Shown in pieces: positions 6,385 through 13,234 of a stretch of 32,632 nucleotides of DNA. The notes below the pieces were generated by a model, which worked only from the letters and a program-made list of their open reading frames with translations, searched no databases and was not told the origin of the DNA. Source of the DNA: an uncultured Clostridia bacterium (GTDB taxonomy: Bacteria; Bacillota; Clostridia; Christensenellales; Borkfalkiaceae). Numbering within the stretch: the stretch's first letter is position 1; each line of letters opens with the position of its first letter. The stretch lies in contig CANRGR010000011.1 of assembly GCA_947630245.1 (NCBI GenBank), positions 1 to 32,632 of the forward strand, written 5' to 3'. The translations under genes were made by a program, and so were the position numbers.

Positions 6385-9146
6385 GCGAACGATTCCAAAA
6401 CCGCGCCGAGCGGCGCGCGTTCACGAAAAAAATCCGTCTCGAACGGTTTTGCGACGCAGATTTTTCCGCATGGTCCTTCGGCGGCGCGGTGAAGGGAATC
6501 GCCCTTGTGACGACCTTCCGCAACGCTCCGCAGAAGCCGATCGGCGGGAAATGTCTTGAAATTGCGCGCGCGCATCTGCCGGCACGGCTTCCCGCGGAGG
6601 CGGCGAGGACGTTTTCTCCTGCGCTCGATCTGCGCGCCTGTCCCGTTCTCTCCGTTGCGGTCAATACGCACGGCTGTATCCCCGGCGGGAAACAGCATTT
6701 TCTCACCCTGACGGCGACGGACGGAAGGGCGGAGTTCTCGCAAAAATTCGTCTATGCCTGCGACCGATGGAACGTCCTCAGAATGGATCTCTCCGCCTGT
6801 CCCTTCCTCGGCTCCGTCTCCGCGCTCCGCTTTGTCTTTACGACGGACGCCACGGGCGACGTCCCGTGGGACGGGTGCATGCAGATCGGCGAGATTCTCG
6901 CGGGCGAATATTTCGACCTTCATTTCGAAGAGGAGGGAAACACGCAGGGATTCACCGCCGAGGGGGGAACGCTCTCTGCGGCGGACGACGCGCTCATTCT
7001 CACGGCGGAGGAGAGCGTCTGCGCGATCAAGAGCCCGACGCGGCGGTACAACCGCAACGACGATCCGATCTATCATGTGGGAAGCCTCAAAAATACAATC
7101 TGCCTCGTACTGTGCAATGAGGGAGCGGCGGAGGCGGAAGTTCGGTTCCGCACCGCGCGCGGCGGCTCGGGCAGCTGCCGCAGGGAACTTTCGCCCGTGC
7201 GGGAGTACCGCCTCTATGAGTTTTTCTTCGGGGACGATCCCGCCTGGGGAGACGACGTCGTCTCCTTCCGGATTGTCTTTTCCGGCATGGAGAGGGGGGC
7301 GCGCGTCAGGATCGACGAGATCGCCTTTCGCGAGGAACGGAAAGAGGGCGCGCTCGGGACGTTCGAAGCGAGCGCCCTGCCCGATCACACCGTCACCGTG
7401 CGCGGGGAGATCTTCGCGGCGGCGCGGCGGGATTTCGCGGGCGGAACTCTCGTTCTCCATGCAGTCACGCCCGACGAGGAGCGGGGATTGGTTCTCGCCT
7501 CGGCAAAGCTCGACCGTCTTTGCGGCGGCGTTTTTGCCTTCGAGGGCGTCCCTTTCCTTCGGAACGAAAAAAAGACCTTGCTCGATTACGACCTTCTGCT
7601 CCTGCTGGAAAAGGACGGGAGGGAGACGCCCGTCTGCGAGCGGAAGGGAATCGGGAATTGGAGAGAGGTCTTTCATCCCAAGTACGCCTTCCCGACGCCC
7701 GATCTTCGTCTGAACGTCCGTGAGTTCGGCGCAAAGGGGGACGGATTCACCGACGACACGGCGGCGATCCAAGCCGCGGTTGACGCCGCAACGGCGCTCG
7801 GCGGCGCGCAGGTGACGCTCGGCGGCGGCAGGGTCTATCTCGCGACCCGGATCGTCCTCAAAGACGGCGTTGCGCTCGTCATCGAACGCGGTTCGGAGCT
7901 TCGCCAGTGCGACGATCTGCGCTGCTATCGCTATCCGGTCGAACTCGGTCACGACAGCAAGAACTTCTCCTACATCACCTGGGGGAGCACCCAGCTTGTC
8001 AGCAATTTTCCGCTCATCTATGCCCGCGGCGCGAAGCGGATCAAGGTGACGGGCGGCGGAAGGATCCGCATGTCCGACTGCAACAACATCTCCGAGGATC
8101 TCATCGAGAGGGATTTCCCGCTCGATCTTCAATTCGAAATCTGCCGCGAACGCCTGCACATCATTCCCATCGGTTTTTACGACGTGGAGGACGCCGAGAT
8201 CTCCGATCTCGAAATCGTGCGCTGTTCGGGGTTTCACATCGCCTACTATTTCAGCCGCCGTCTCACGCTTGCGAACGTGCGGTTGCACGAGGCGCGCTGT
8301 GCGAGCGGCGACGGCGTGAGCCTGTTCTCGTCGCGGGACGTCGAGATCTTCCGCCTGAGTTTTCTGAGCAACGACGATGGGGTCGTGCTCGTCACGACCT
8401 ACAACGAGCCGCGCGGCGTGCTCTGGTTCTTCCCGAAGCCGGGCGAGGATGAGTCGGTGGAGAACGTCGACGTGCGCTCTTCATACATCAATTCAGGCGG
8501 CGGAAAGGCGATCGCGTTCATCTCATGGGGGAGCGATTCTCCCGACCCCGAAAAAGCGGGGATCCGCAACATCACGGTGCGGGACTGCACGCTCATCGGC
8601 GGGTTCTCCGTCGGGACGTGGGCGGACAATCCATACCACGGGAAGTTCCCCTTTGACAACACCGAGACGGACGATTTCTCCTGCGTTCAGGAGGTCGTCC
8701 TGCTCGACAACGATTACAGAAGCCCGTGCGATCTCTCGCCCAACCTTGTGACGGGATTGATCTCGGACTGCGGACTGCATTCTCAGAGCAATCTCGTCAA
8801 CGCGGACTTCTCCGCAGGACTCAACTATTGGAAGCGGGAAGGAGAGGTCTCCTCGCGCGGCGGCGCAGCAGTATTGGACGCGCGCGGCGGCACGGCGGCG
8901 CTCTCGCAGGGGCTGAATCTTGCGCGGGGGAACTACCGCTTCTCCGCCGAAATCCAAGCGGAGGGCGAATTTGTCCTCTTTGTCCGCGAATGGGGCGAAG
9001 AGGAGAGCGTATTCCCCCTCGGAACGGAAGCGGGAAGGCAGAACGCGGAGTTTTTCGTCCGCGGCGGGGAGACGCGCGTCGGACTGCGCCTGAAAGACAG
9101 GACGGGGACGTTCCGCAATCCGAACATAGAGCTGTGCGGGCGGTGA
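6381..9146 (+). CDS. Right-handed beta-helix (GH28/pectate-lyase-like) protein with flanking beta-sandwich domains
   Basis: This 921-residue protein has three parts. Residues 1-440 are probable beta-sandwich, carbohydrate-binding-like modules. Residues 444-800 form a beta-helix opening with 'VREFGAKGDGFTDDTAAIQ', the hallmark of pectate-lyase/GH28-like proteins. Residues 806-921 form a C-terminal carbohydrate-binding-like module starting 'LVNADFSAGLNYW'. In the helix, D644 (SGDGVSLFSS) and D665-D666 (NDDG) fit the acidic positions of GH28 polygalacturonases; the usual Gly-His motif is not evident. GTG 6381 has GGAGG at 6369-6373 and overlaps the hydrogenase stop by 4 bases. There is no signal peptide or membrane anchor, so it appears cytoplasmic, which is unusual for a pectin-type glycosidase. 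It could act on imported oligosaccharides; the substrate is unknown. Confidence 0.75.
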   Translation: MSERFQNRAERRAFTKKIRLERFCDADFSAWSFGGAVKGIALVTTFRNAPQKPIGGKCLEIARAHLPARLPAEAARTFSPALDLRACPVLSVAVNTHGCIPGGKQHFLTLTATDGRAEFSQKFVYACDRWNVLRMDLSACPFLGSVSALRFVFTTDATGDVPWDGCMQIGEILAGEYFDLHFEEEGNTQGFTAEGGTLSAADDALILTAEESVCAIKSPTRRYNRNDDPIYHVGSLKNTICLVLCNEGAAEAEVRFRTARGGSGSCRRELSPVREYRLYEFFFGDDPAWGDDVVSFRIVFSGMERGARVRIDEIAFREERKEGALGTFEASALPDHTVTVRGEIFAAARRDFAGGTLVLHAVTPDEERGLVLASAKLDRLCGGVFAFEGVPFLRNEKKTLLDYDLLLLLEKDGRETPVCERKGIGNWREVFHPKYAFPTPDLRLNVREFGAKGDGFTDDTAAIQAAVDAATALGGAQVTLGGGRVYLATRIVLKDGVALVIERGSELRQCDDLRCYRYPVELGHDSKNFSYITWGSTQLVSNFPLIYARGAKRIKVTGGGRIRMSDCNNISEDLIERDFPLDLQFEICRERLHIIPIGFYDVEDAEISDLEIVRCSGFHIAYYFSRRLTLANVRLHEARCASGDGVSLFSSRDVEIFRLSFLSNDDGVVLVTTYNEPRGVLWFFPKPGEDESVENVDVRSSYINSGGGKAIAFISWGSDSPDPEKAGIRNITVRDCTLIGGFSVGTWADNPYHGKFPFDNTETDDFSCVQEVVLLDNDYRSPCDLSPNLVTGLISDCGLHSQSNLVNADFSAGLNYWKREGEVSSRGGAAVLDARGGTAALSQGLNLARGNYRFSAEIQAEGEFVLFVREWGEEESVFPLGTEAGRQNAEFFVRGGETRVGLRLKDRTGTFRNPNIELCGR

Positions 9147-9159
9147 CGGAGGAGCGGGA

Positions 9160-10659
9160 TTGGAGAGACGGTACATCGCAATAGATCTGAAATCCTTTTA
9201 TGCCTCCGTGGAGTGCGTGGAGCGGGGGCTCGATCCGATCCGCGTCAATTTGGTTGTCGCCGATGAGAGCCGAACGGAAAAGACGATCTGTCTTGCCGTG
9301 TCGCCCGCGTTGAAGGCGTACGGCGTTCCCGGCAGGGCGAGGCTCTTCGAGGCGATCGAGAAGGTGAAAGCGGTCAACGCGGAGCGGCTCAGACGTGCGC
9401 CGGGCGGCGGCTTTGCGGGGAAATCGTATCTCGATCCCGAGGTGCGCGCAAACCCCTCGCTCGCCCTCGATTTTCTCGTCGCCCCGCCCCGCATGTCCCT
9501 CTATATGGAGTACAGCAGGCGGATCTATGACATCTATCGGGAATTTGTCTCGTCCGAGGACATTCACGTCTATTCGATCGACGAAGTGTTCATGGACGTC
9601 ACGGATTATCTCAAAGCCTACCGTATGACGGCGCACGAACTCGCGATCAAGATCATCAAGGAAGTCTATGCGCGGACGGGGATCACCGCTACGGCGGGAA
9701 TCGGGACGAATCTGTATCTTGCCAAAGTCGCGATGGACATCGTCGCCAAGCACGTCCCCGCCGACGAGGACGGCGTGCGCATCGCCGAGCTCGGCGAAGA
9801 GAGCTATCGCAGACAGCTCTGGACGCACCGTCCGCTCACCGATTTTTGGCGGGTCGGACCAGGCTACGCGCACAAGCTCGAAGCGTACGGGATGATGACG
9901 ATGGGGGATGTCGCCCGCTGTTCCGTCCGCAACGAAGATCTTCTCTTCCGTCTGTTCGGGGTGAACGCGGAGTTGCTCATCGACCACGCGTGGGGATACG
10001 AGCCCTGCACGATCGCCGAGATCAAGGCGTACCGCCCCCGCGAGAACAGCCTCGGCGCGGGACAGGTGCTCTCCGAGCCGTATCCGTTCGAAAAGGGAAA
10101 GCTCATCGTGCGCGAGATGACCGATCTTCTCGTCCTCGACCTTGTCGACCGCCACCTTGTGACGAACCGCCTGACGCTCACGGTCGGATACGATACGGTC
10201 AATCTTACCGACCCCGAAATCAGAAAGAAGTACCGCGGAGAGATCGTGCGCGACCGCTACGGCAGGGAGATTCCGAAGCATGCGCACGGGACCGCCGTCT
10301 TGAAGGAATATTCCTCCTCGACGCGGAAAATCACCGAGGCGGTGACGGAACTGTACGATCGGATTGTCGATCCCAAGCTCTATGTCCGCAGAATGTACCT
10401 TGCCGCCTGCCATGTGCTCGACCGTGAGGCGGCGCCCCGCGGCGAGCCCCGCCAGCTCGATCTCTTCGGAAACGCGGAGGCGGAGGAACGCGCGCGGGCG
10501 GCGGAGAAGGAAAAACTCGAAAAGGAGCGCAGCGTGCAGGAAGCGGTTCTCTCCATTCATAAAAAATTCGGAAAAAACGCGTTGATCCGCGGAATGAACA
10601 TGGAAGAGGGCGCGACGGCAATCGAGCGGAACGACACGATCGGAGGACACAAAAAATGA
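9160..10659 (+). CDS. Y-family DNA polymerase, UvrX/YqjW-type (UmuC-like)
   Basis: This is a translesion DNA polymerase of 499 residues. Catalytic acidic motifs are visible: D8 in 'IAIDLKSFYASVEC' and the S-x-D-E motif in 'YSIDEVFMDVT' (about 137-147). The helix-hairpin-helix region ('TDFWRVGPGYAHKLEAYG') and little-finger domain follow. Near the C-terminus Q432-L-D-L-F436 is a classic beta-clamp-binding motif, followed by a charged helical tail. The start is a TTG at 9160 with GGAGGAG at 9148-9154, five bases upstream; no ATG fits. The gene overlaps the YolD-like gene by 4 bases (ATGA), the conserved UvrX-YolD pairing of Firmicutes. I see no obvious LexA box near it; it sits inside an operon instead. 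Confidence 0.92.
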   Translation: MERRYIAIDLKSFYASVECVERGLDPIRVNLVVADESRTEKTICLAVSPALKAYGVPGRARLFEAIEKVKAVNAERLRRAPGGGFAGKSYLDPEVRANPSLALDFLVAPPRMSLYMEYSRRIYDIYREFVSSEDIHVYSIDEVFMDVTDYLKAYRMTAHELAIKIIKEVYARTGITATAGIGTNLYLAKVAMDIVAKHVPADEDGVRIAELGEESYRRQLWTHRPLTDFWRVGPGYAHKLEAYGMMTMGDVARCSVRNEDLLFRLFGVNAELLIDHAWGYEPCTIAEIKAYRPRENSLGAGQVLSEPYPFEKGKLIVREMTDLLVLDLVDRHLVTNRLTLTVGYDTVNLTDPEIRKKYRGEIVRDRYGREIPKHAHGTAVLKEYSSSTRKITEAVTELYDRIVDPKLYVRRMYLAACHVLDREAAPRGEPRQLDLFGNAEAEERARAAEKEKLEKERSVQEAVLSIHKKFGKNALIRGMNMEEGATAIERNDTIGGHKK

Positions 10660-11048
10660 ACGGTTACGAGGAGATCATCGGGCTTCCGCGCCCGCAATCG
10701 AAATACCCGCGCATGTCCTCTCAGGATCGTGCGGCGCAATTTTCTCCCTTTGCCGCCTTGAAGGAATATGAGGAGGAGATCGAAGAGGCGGGCAGAGAGA
10801 CGGAGGAGTGGGTCGAATCGGACGACTCCCACATCGCGCGCATCGGCGAGACGCTCACCCGCTTGCGCGGAAAAAAGGGCGCGCGGGTCGGGATCGTCTG
10901 CTTCGTTTGGGACGAAAAAAAAGAGGGCGGCAGGTACCGCACTCTTACGGGCGAGCTCGAACGGATTGACGAGGCAAGACGAGAGATCGTGCTTTCCGAC
11001 GGCGAGCATATTCCCTTTTTCGGACTCAAAGAACTCGAAGAACTCTGA
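10656..11048 (+). CDS. YolD-like protein, partner of the Y-family polymerase
   Basis: This 130-residue protein carries the motif 'RMSSQDRAAQFSPFAALKEY' near residue 23-42, typical of the small proteins encoded next to UmuC/UvrX polymerases in Firmicutes. A beta-rich C-terminal half ('RYRTLTGELERIDEARREIVLSD', quoted in part) resembles the YolD domain. The function of YolD is thought to be an accessory or UmuD-like role for the polymerase, but this is not settled. The start ATG overlaps the polymerase stop. The stop TGA (11046-11048) directly abuts the stop of the convergent minus-strand gene, with no bases between, and no terminator hairpin is evident. Confidence 0.8.
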   Translation: MNGYEEIIGLPRPQSKYPRMSSQDRAAQFSPFAALKEYEEEIEEAGRETEEWVESDDSHIARIGETLTRLRGKKGARVGIVCFVWDEKKEGGRYRTLTGELERIDEARREIVLSDGEHIPFFGLKELEEL

Positions 11049-11825
11049 TTACGGAATGCCGCGGTACTGCTTTTCGGGCGGCTCGTTTCCGATGAGCGTG
11101 ATCGCGCGGCGGGGACACAGATTGACGCAGCGATAGCAGAGCACGCACTTTCCGAGCGGGACCGCCTTCCCGCCTTCGAGCTTGAGATTATGGACCGGGC
11201 ATCGCTTTTCGCATGCGCCGCACCCCACGCAGCGGACGGGATCGACTTTGAGCCTGCCGCGTTTTTCTTTTTCGCCCTTTCTCCAATACTTTCGCTGGCA
11301 GAAATATCCCACGGCATGGGAAAGGACGCCGAATCCCCGTCTCCGCGTCTTGCTGCACAAAAGACGGCGGGCGAACGCGTCCGCTCTCTTCTCCGCGCGG
11401 TTGAGCAGAGTTCCGAGCTCGCCCCCGTTCCGGATTGCAAAGATCCGACAATCCGCAAGATTATTCGGCATATTGAAATGTTCCGCGAGAATGACCGTCC
11501 CGCCGTACTTTTCGACCGTTCTCCCGATGCTCGCCGCGCCGTCGCCCGAAAAGAAGTACTGCGTTTCGGCGATCGCCACCTTCTTGCCTTTGAGGCGCGA
11601 TCCGCAGCGGTGCACGAACTCGCGCATCGGAATGGGCGGCGCGGAGCCGTAGATGGGGAAGGCGAGGAGAACGACGTCGGCGGAGGAAAGCGCGTCAACG
11701 TCGGGATCCGACGTCACGTCGTACAGCTTCGCCGTATATTCGGCGGAGACATTTCGGAGAATCCGTTCGGCAATGTAACGCGTGTTTCCCGTGCCGGAAA
11801 AATAGAACGCAACAAGCGATTTCAT
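11049..11825 (-). CDS. EFR1-type flavodoxin-ferredoxin fusion protein
   Basis: This 258-residue redox protein has an N-terminal flavodoxin domain with the FMN phosphate loop 'FSGTGNTRYIAE' (residues 9-20). It ends in two [4Fe-4S] motifs: C199-x2-C-x2-C-x3-C209 (CVGCGACEKRCP) and C227-x2-C-x2-C-x3-C237 (CVLCYRCVNLCP). It probably carries electrons between low-potential donors and unknown acceptors in the cytoplasm. I chose the ATG at 11825 because it begins the flavodoxin strand ('MKSLVAFYFSGTGNT'); the longer open frame upstream crosses the sigG leader. The ribosome binding site is weak (a CTGATCG stretch). The gene is divergent from sigG across 154 bases. A TATACT lies just upstream on the minus strand but with no convincing -35. 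Confidence 0.88.
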   Translation of the reverse strand: MKSLVAFYFSGTGNTRYIAERILRNVSAEYTAKLYDVTSDPDVDALSSADVVLLAFPIYGSAPPIPMREFVHRCGSRLKGKKVAIAETQYFFSGDGAASIGRTVEKYGGTVILAEHFNMPNNLADCRIFAIRNGGELGTLLNRAEKRADAFARRLLCSKTRRRGFGVLSHAVGYFCQRKYWRKGEKEKRGRLKVDPVRCVGCGACEKRCPVHNLKLEGGKAVPLGKCVLCYRCVNLCPRRAITLIGNEPPEKQYRGIP

Positions 11826-11919
11826 ACGATCAGTATATGTCACAATCCGCGGAAAGGTTTTATTTTCGGGAAAATTGTCAAAGAACGGAGTAACGGTCTC
11901 CCGCGAAATCGGGGAGCGC

Positions 11920-11949
11920 GCATATTTTTCCGGAAGAATGCGGATACTG
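11920..11949 (+). promoter_or_regulatory. Possible sigma-F/sigma-G promoter for sigG
   Basis: GCATA (11920-11924), 18 bases, then GATACTG (11943-11949) resembles the forespore promoter pattern GHATR-N18-CATxHTA (perfect -35, five of seven at -10). It lies 30 bases upstream of the sigG start. In B. subtilis sigG is read by sigma-F and by itself, so a forespore promoter is expected here. No good sigma-A promoter was found in the 154-base gap. Confidence 0.45.
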
Positions 11950-11979
11950 CCTATCCGTAGGGGTACATAAGGAGGAGAT

Positions 11980-12750
11980 ATGCTGCAAAAAGTTGTGATC
12001 TGCGGAGTAGATACCGCGGGACTTCCGAAACTGACGGCGGAAGAGAACGAAGAACTGATGAGAAAGTTGAAGGCGGGCGACGAAAAGGCGCGGGAAAAGT
12101 TCATCATCGGCAACATGAGGCTGGTGCTCTCGCTCGTCAAACGGTTCTGGGCGAAAAACGCCGCGGCGGACGACGTCTTTCAGGCGGGATGCGTCGGGCT
12201 CATCAAGGCGATTGACCATTTCGACCTCAAATTCAACGTGAAGTTTTCGACCTACGCCGTTCCGATGATTCTCGGGGAGATCAAGCGGTACCTTCGGGAC
12301 GGCAACTCGCTCCGTGTGAGCCGCTCCATCCGCGATACCGCCTATCGGATCCTCAAAGTCCGCGAGGGGATCGAGGAACGGGACGAGGAGGCGACGATCG
12401 AGAAGATCGCCGCGGAAATGAATGTGAAGGAGCGGGAAGTTGTCTATGCGCTCGACGCGATCTCCGATCCCATCTCTTTGTACGACCCTATTTATAACAA
12501 ATCGGGGGATACGCTCGAACTTCTCGACCAGCTCTACGACGAAACGCAGTCGGACGAGATCTGGACGGAGCGCGTGGCGCTGCGCGAGGCGATCGACAGG
12601 CTCTCGGAGCGGGAACGGAAGATCCTCATGCTCCGTTATTACGAGGGAAAGACGCAGACGGAGATCTCCGCGGAAGTCGGCATTTCGCAGGCGCAGGTCT
12701 CGCGGCTCGAAAAAAATGCGCTCGGAACGATCAAAAAAGAAATCTCATAA
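11980..12750 (+). CDS. sigG: RNA polymerase sporulation sigma factor G
   Basis: Sigma-G directs late gene expression in the forespore after engulfment. The 256-residue product begins 'VVICGVDTAGLPKLTAEE', matching the SigG-specific N-terminus (B. subtilis 'VEICGVNTSKLP') that separates it from SigF. Region 2 is clear ('DVFQAGCVGLIKAIDHFD', 'KFSTYAVPMILGEIKRYLRD', 'RVSRSIRDTAYR'), as is region 4.2 with its helix-turn-helix ('GKTQTEISAEVGISQAQVSRLEK'). The start has a strong GGAGGAG at 11971-11977, though only two bases separate it from ATG 11980 (AAGGAGGAG as a whole starts at 11969). The usual upstream spoIIGA-sigE genes are absent here; the gene stands alone upstream of ylmC. Confidence 0.95.
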   Translation: MLQKVVICGVDTAGLPKLTAEENEELMRKLKAGDEKAREKFIIGNMRLVLSLVKRFWAKNAAADDVFQAGCVGLIKAIDHFDLKFNVKFSTYAVPMILGEIKRYLRDGNSLRVSRSIRDTAYRILKVREGIEERDEEATIEKIAAEMNVKEREVVYALDAISDPISLYDPIYNKSGDTLELLDQLYDETQSDEIWTERVALREAIDRLSERERKILMLRYYEGKTQTEISAEVGISQAQVSRLEKNALGTIKKEIS

Positions 12751-12754
12751 GAAA

Positions 12755-12780
12755 TTTTTTTGTCGGATTTGCATAGGATA
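12755..12780 (+). repeat. Partial, degenerate match to the left part of the dispersed repeat
   Basis: The stretch TTTTTTTGTCG...TTTGCATAGGA in the sigG-ylmC gap resembles the left flank of repeat copy B (TTTTTTGTCG..TTTGCATAGTA at 13188-13209) and less well the flank of copy A. The palindromic half is missing. It may be a decayed copy or a coincidence of T-rich terminator-like sequence. Confidence 0.35.
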
Positions 12781-12784
12781 AAGC

Positions 12785-13150
12785 GTGGAAACGAGTTTTT
12801 TGGAACTGAAACAAAAGCAGGTCGTCAACCTTTGCGACGGCAAACAGCTCGGAAAGGTGTGCGACGTCGTGTTCAGCTATCCCGAGGGGAAGGTGCAGGG
12901 GATTGTCGCTCCGGGCGGAAAGGGATTCCGCTGGGGGAAGGCAGACCTGTTCATTGATCTCAAAAACGTGACGAAGATCGGGATTGACGTCGTGCTCGTC
13001 GAGATTCGTTCCGCGCCCGGGAAACCCGAAAAAAAGAAACGGTGGGGCGGGGGGAACGATTATCCGCCTCCGCCGCCGCCTCAGAGTAACAACGATCCGC
13101 CTCCGTTCTACCGCGGAAACGATCGCCGCGACTACGGAGAATATGAATAG
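12785..13150 (+). CDS. ylmC: YlmC/YmxH family PRC-barrel sporulation-associated protein
   Basis: This 121-residue protein is mostly a PRC-barrel-like beta fold: 'LKQKQVVNLCDGKQLGKVCDV', 'EGKVQGIVAPGGKGFRWGKAD' and 'NVTKIGIDVVLVEI' match the YlmC/YmxH pattern (RQKEVINVCDGKRLG...). The family often sits next to sigG or sporulation genes in Firmicutes, as here 34 bases after sigG; its molecular role is unknown. The GTG start at 12785 has an AGGA at 12775-12778. Residues about 84-121 form an unusual tail, with a six-proline run and Asn/Asp/Arg/Tyr-rich sequence, not part of the typical domain. The gene ends just before a bidirectional terminator. Confidence 0.8.
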   Translation: METSFLELKQKQVVNLCDGKQLGKVCDVVFSYPEGKVQGIVAPGGKGFRWGKADLFIDLKNVTKIGIDVVLVEIRSAPGKPEKKKRWGGGNDYPPPPPPQSNNDPPPFYRGNDRRDYGEYE

Positions 13151-13155
13151 ATTGA

Positions 13156-13193
13156 AAAAAACGGGACCGATTCAAACCGTCGTCCCGTTTTTT
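13156..13193. terminator. Bidirectional rho-independent terminator between ylmC and the DnaD-like gene
   Basis: A 12-base arm AAAAAACGGGAC (13156-13167) pairs perfectly with 13182-13193, with a 14-base loop. The T6 run on the plus strand and the A7 run at 13155-13161 (T7 on the minus strand) allow termination in both directions, which fits the two convergent genes. Confidence 0.9.
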
Positions 13194-13197
13194 GTCG

Positions 13198-13225
13198 TTT
13201 TGCATAGTACTATGTCAGACATAAT
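13198..13225 (-). repeat. Near-palindromic repeat element, copy B
   Basis: The sequence TTTTGCATAGTA followed by CTATGTCAGACATAAT is an inverted match (25 of 28 bases) to copy A at 1651-1678. The core TATGTC-A-GACATA (13211-13223) is a perfect dyad about one central base. It lies five bases after the bidirectional terminator and nine bases beyond the stop codon of the minus-strand DnaD-like gene. Copies A and B bracket about 11.5 kb in inverted orientation. Confidence 0.7.
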
Positions 13226-13234
13226 AGCCGACTT

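Noticed and set aside
6375-8288. Minus-strand open frame of 637 codons opposite the beta-helix gene
   Set aside because: Low-complexity Arg/Glu/Asp composition without recognisable motifs, fully opposite a supported gene.
8821-10650. Minus-strand open frame of 609 codons opposite the Y-family polymerase
   Set aside because: Shadow of the polymerase gene; no motifs and no ribosome binding site.
11876-11881. TTGACA on the minus strand upstream of the EFR1 gene
   Set aside because: No acceptable -10 hexamer 16-18 bases downstream; the TATACT near the gene is 38 bases away.
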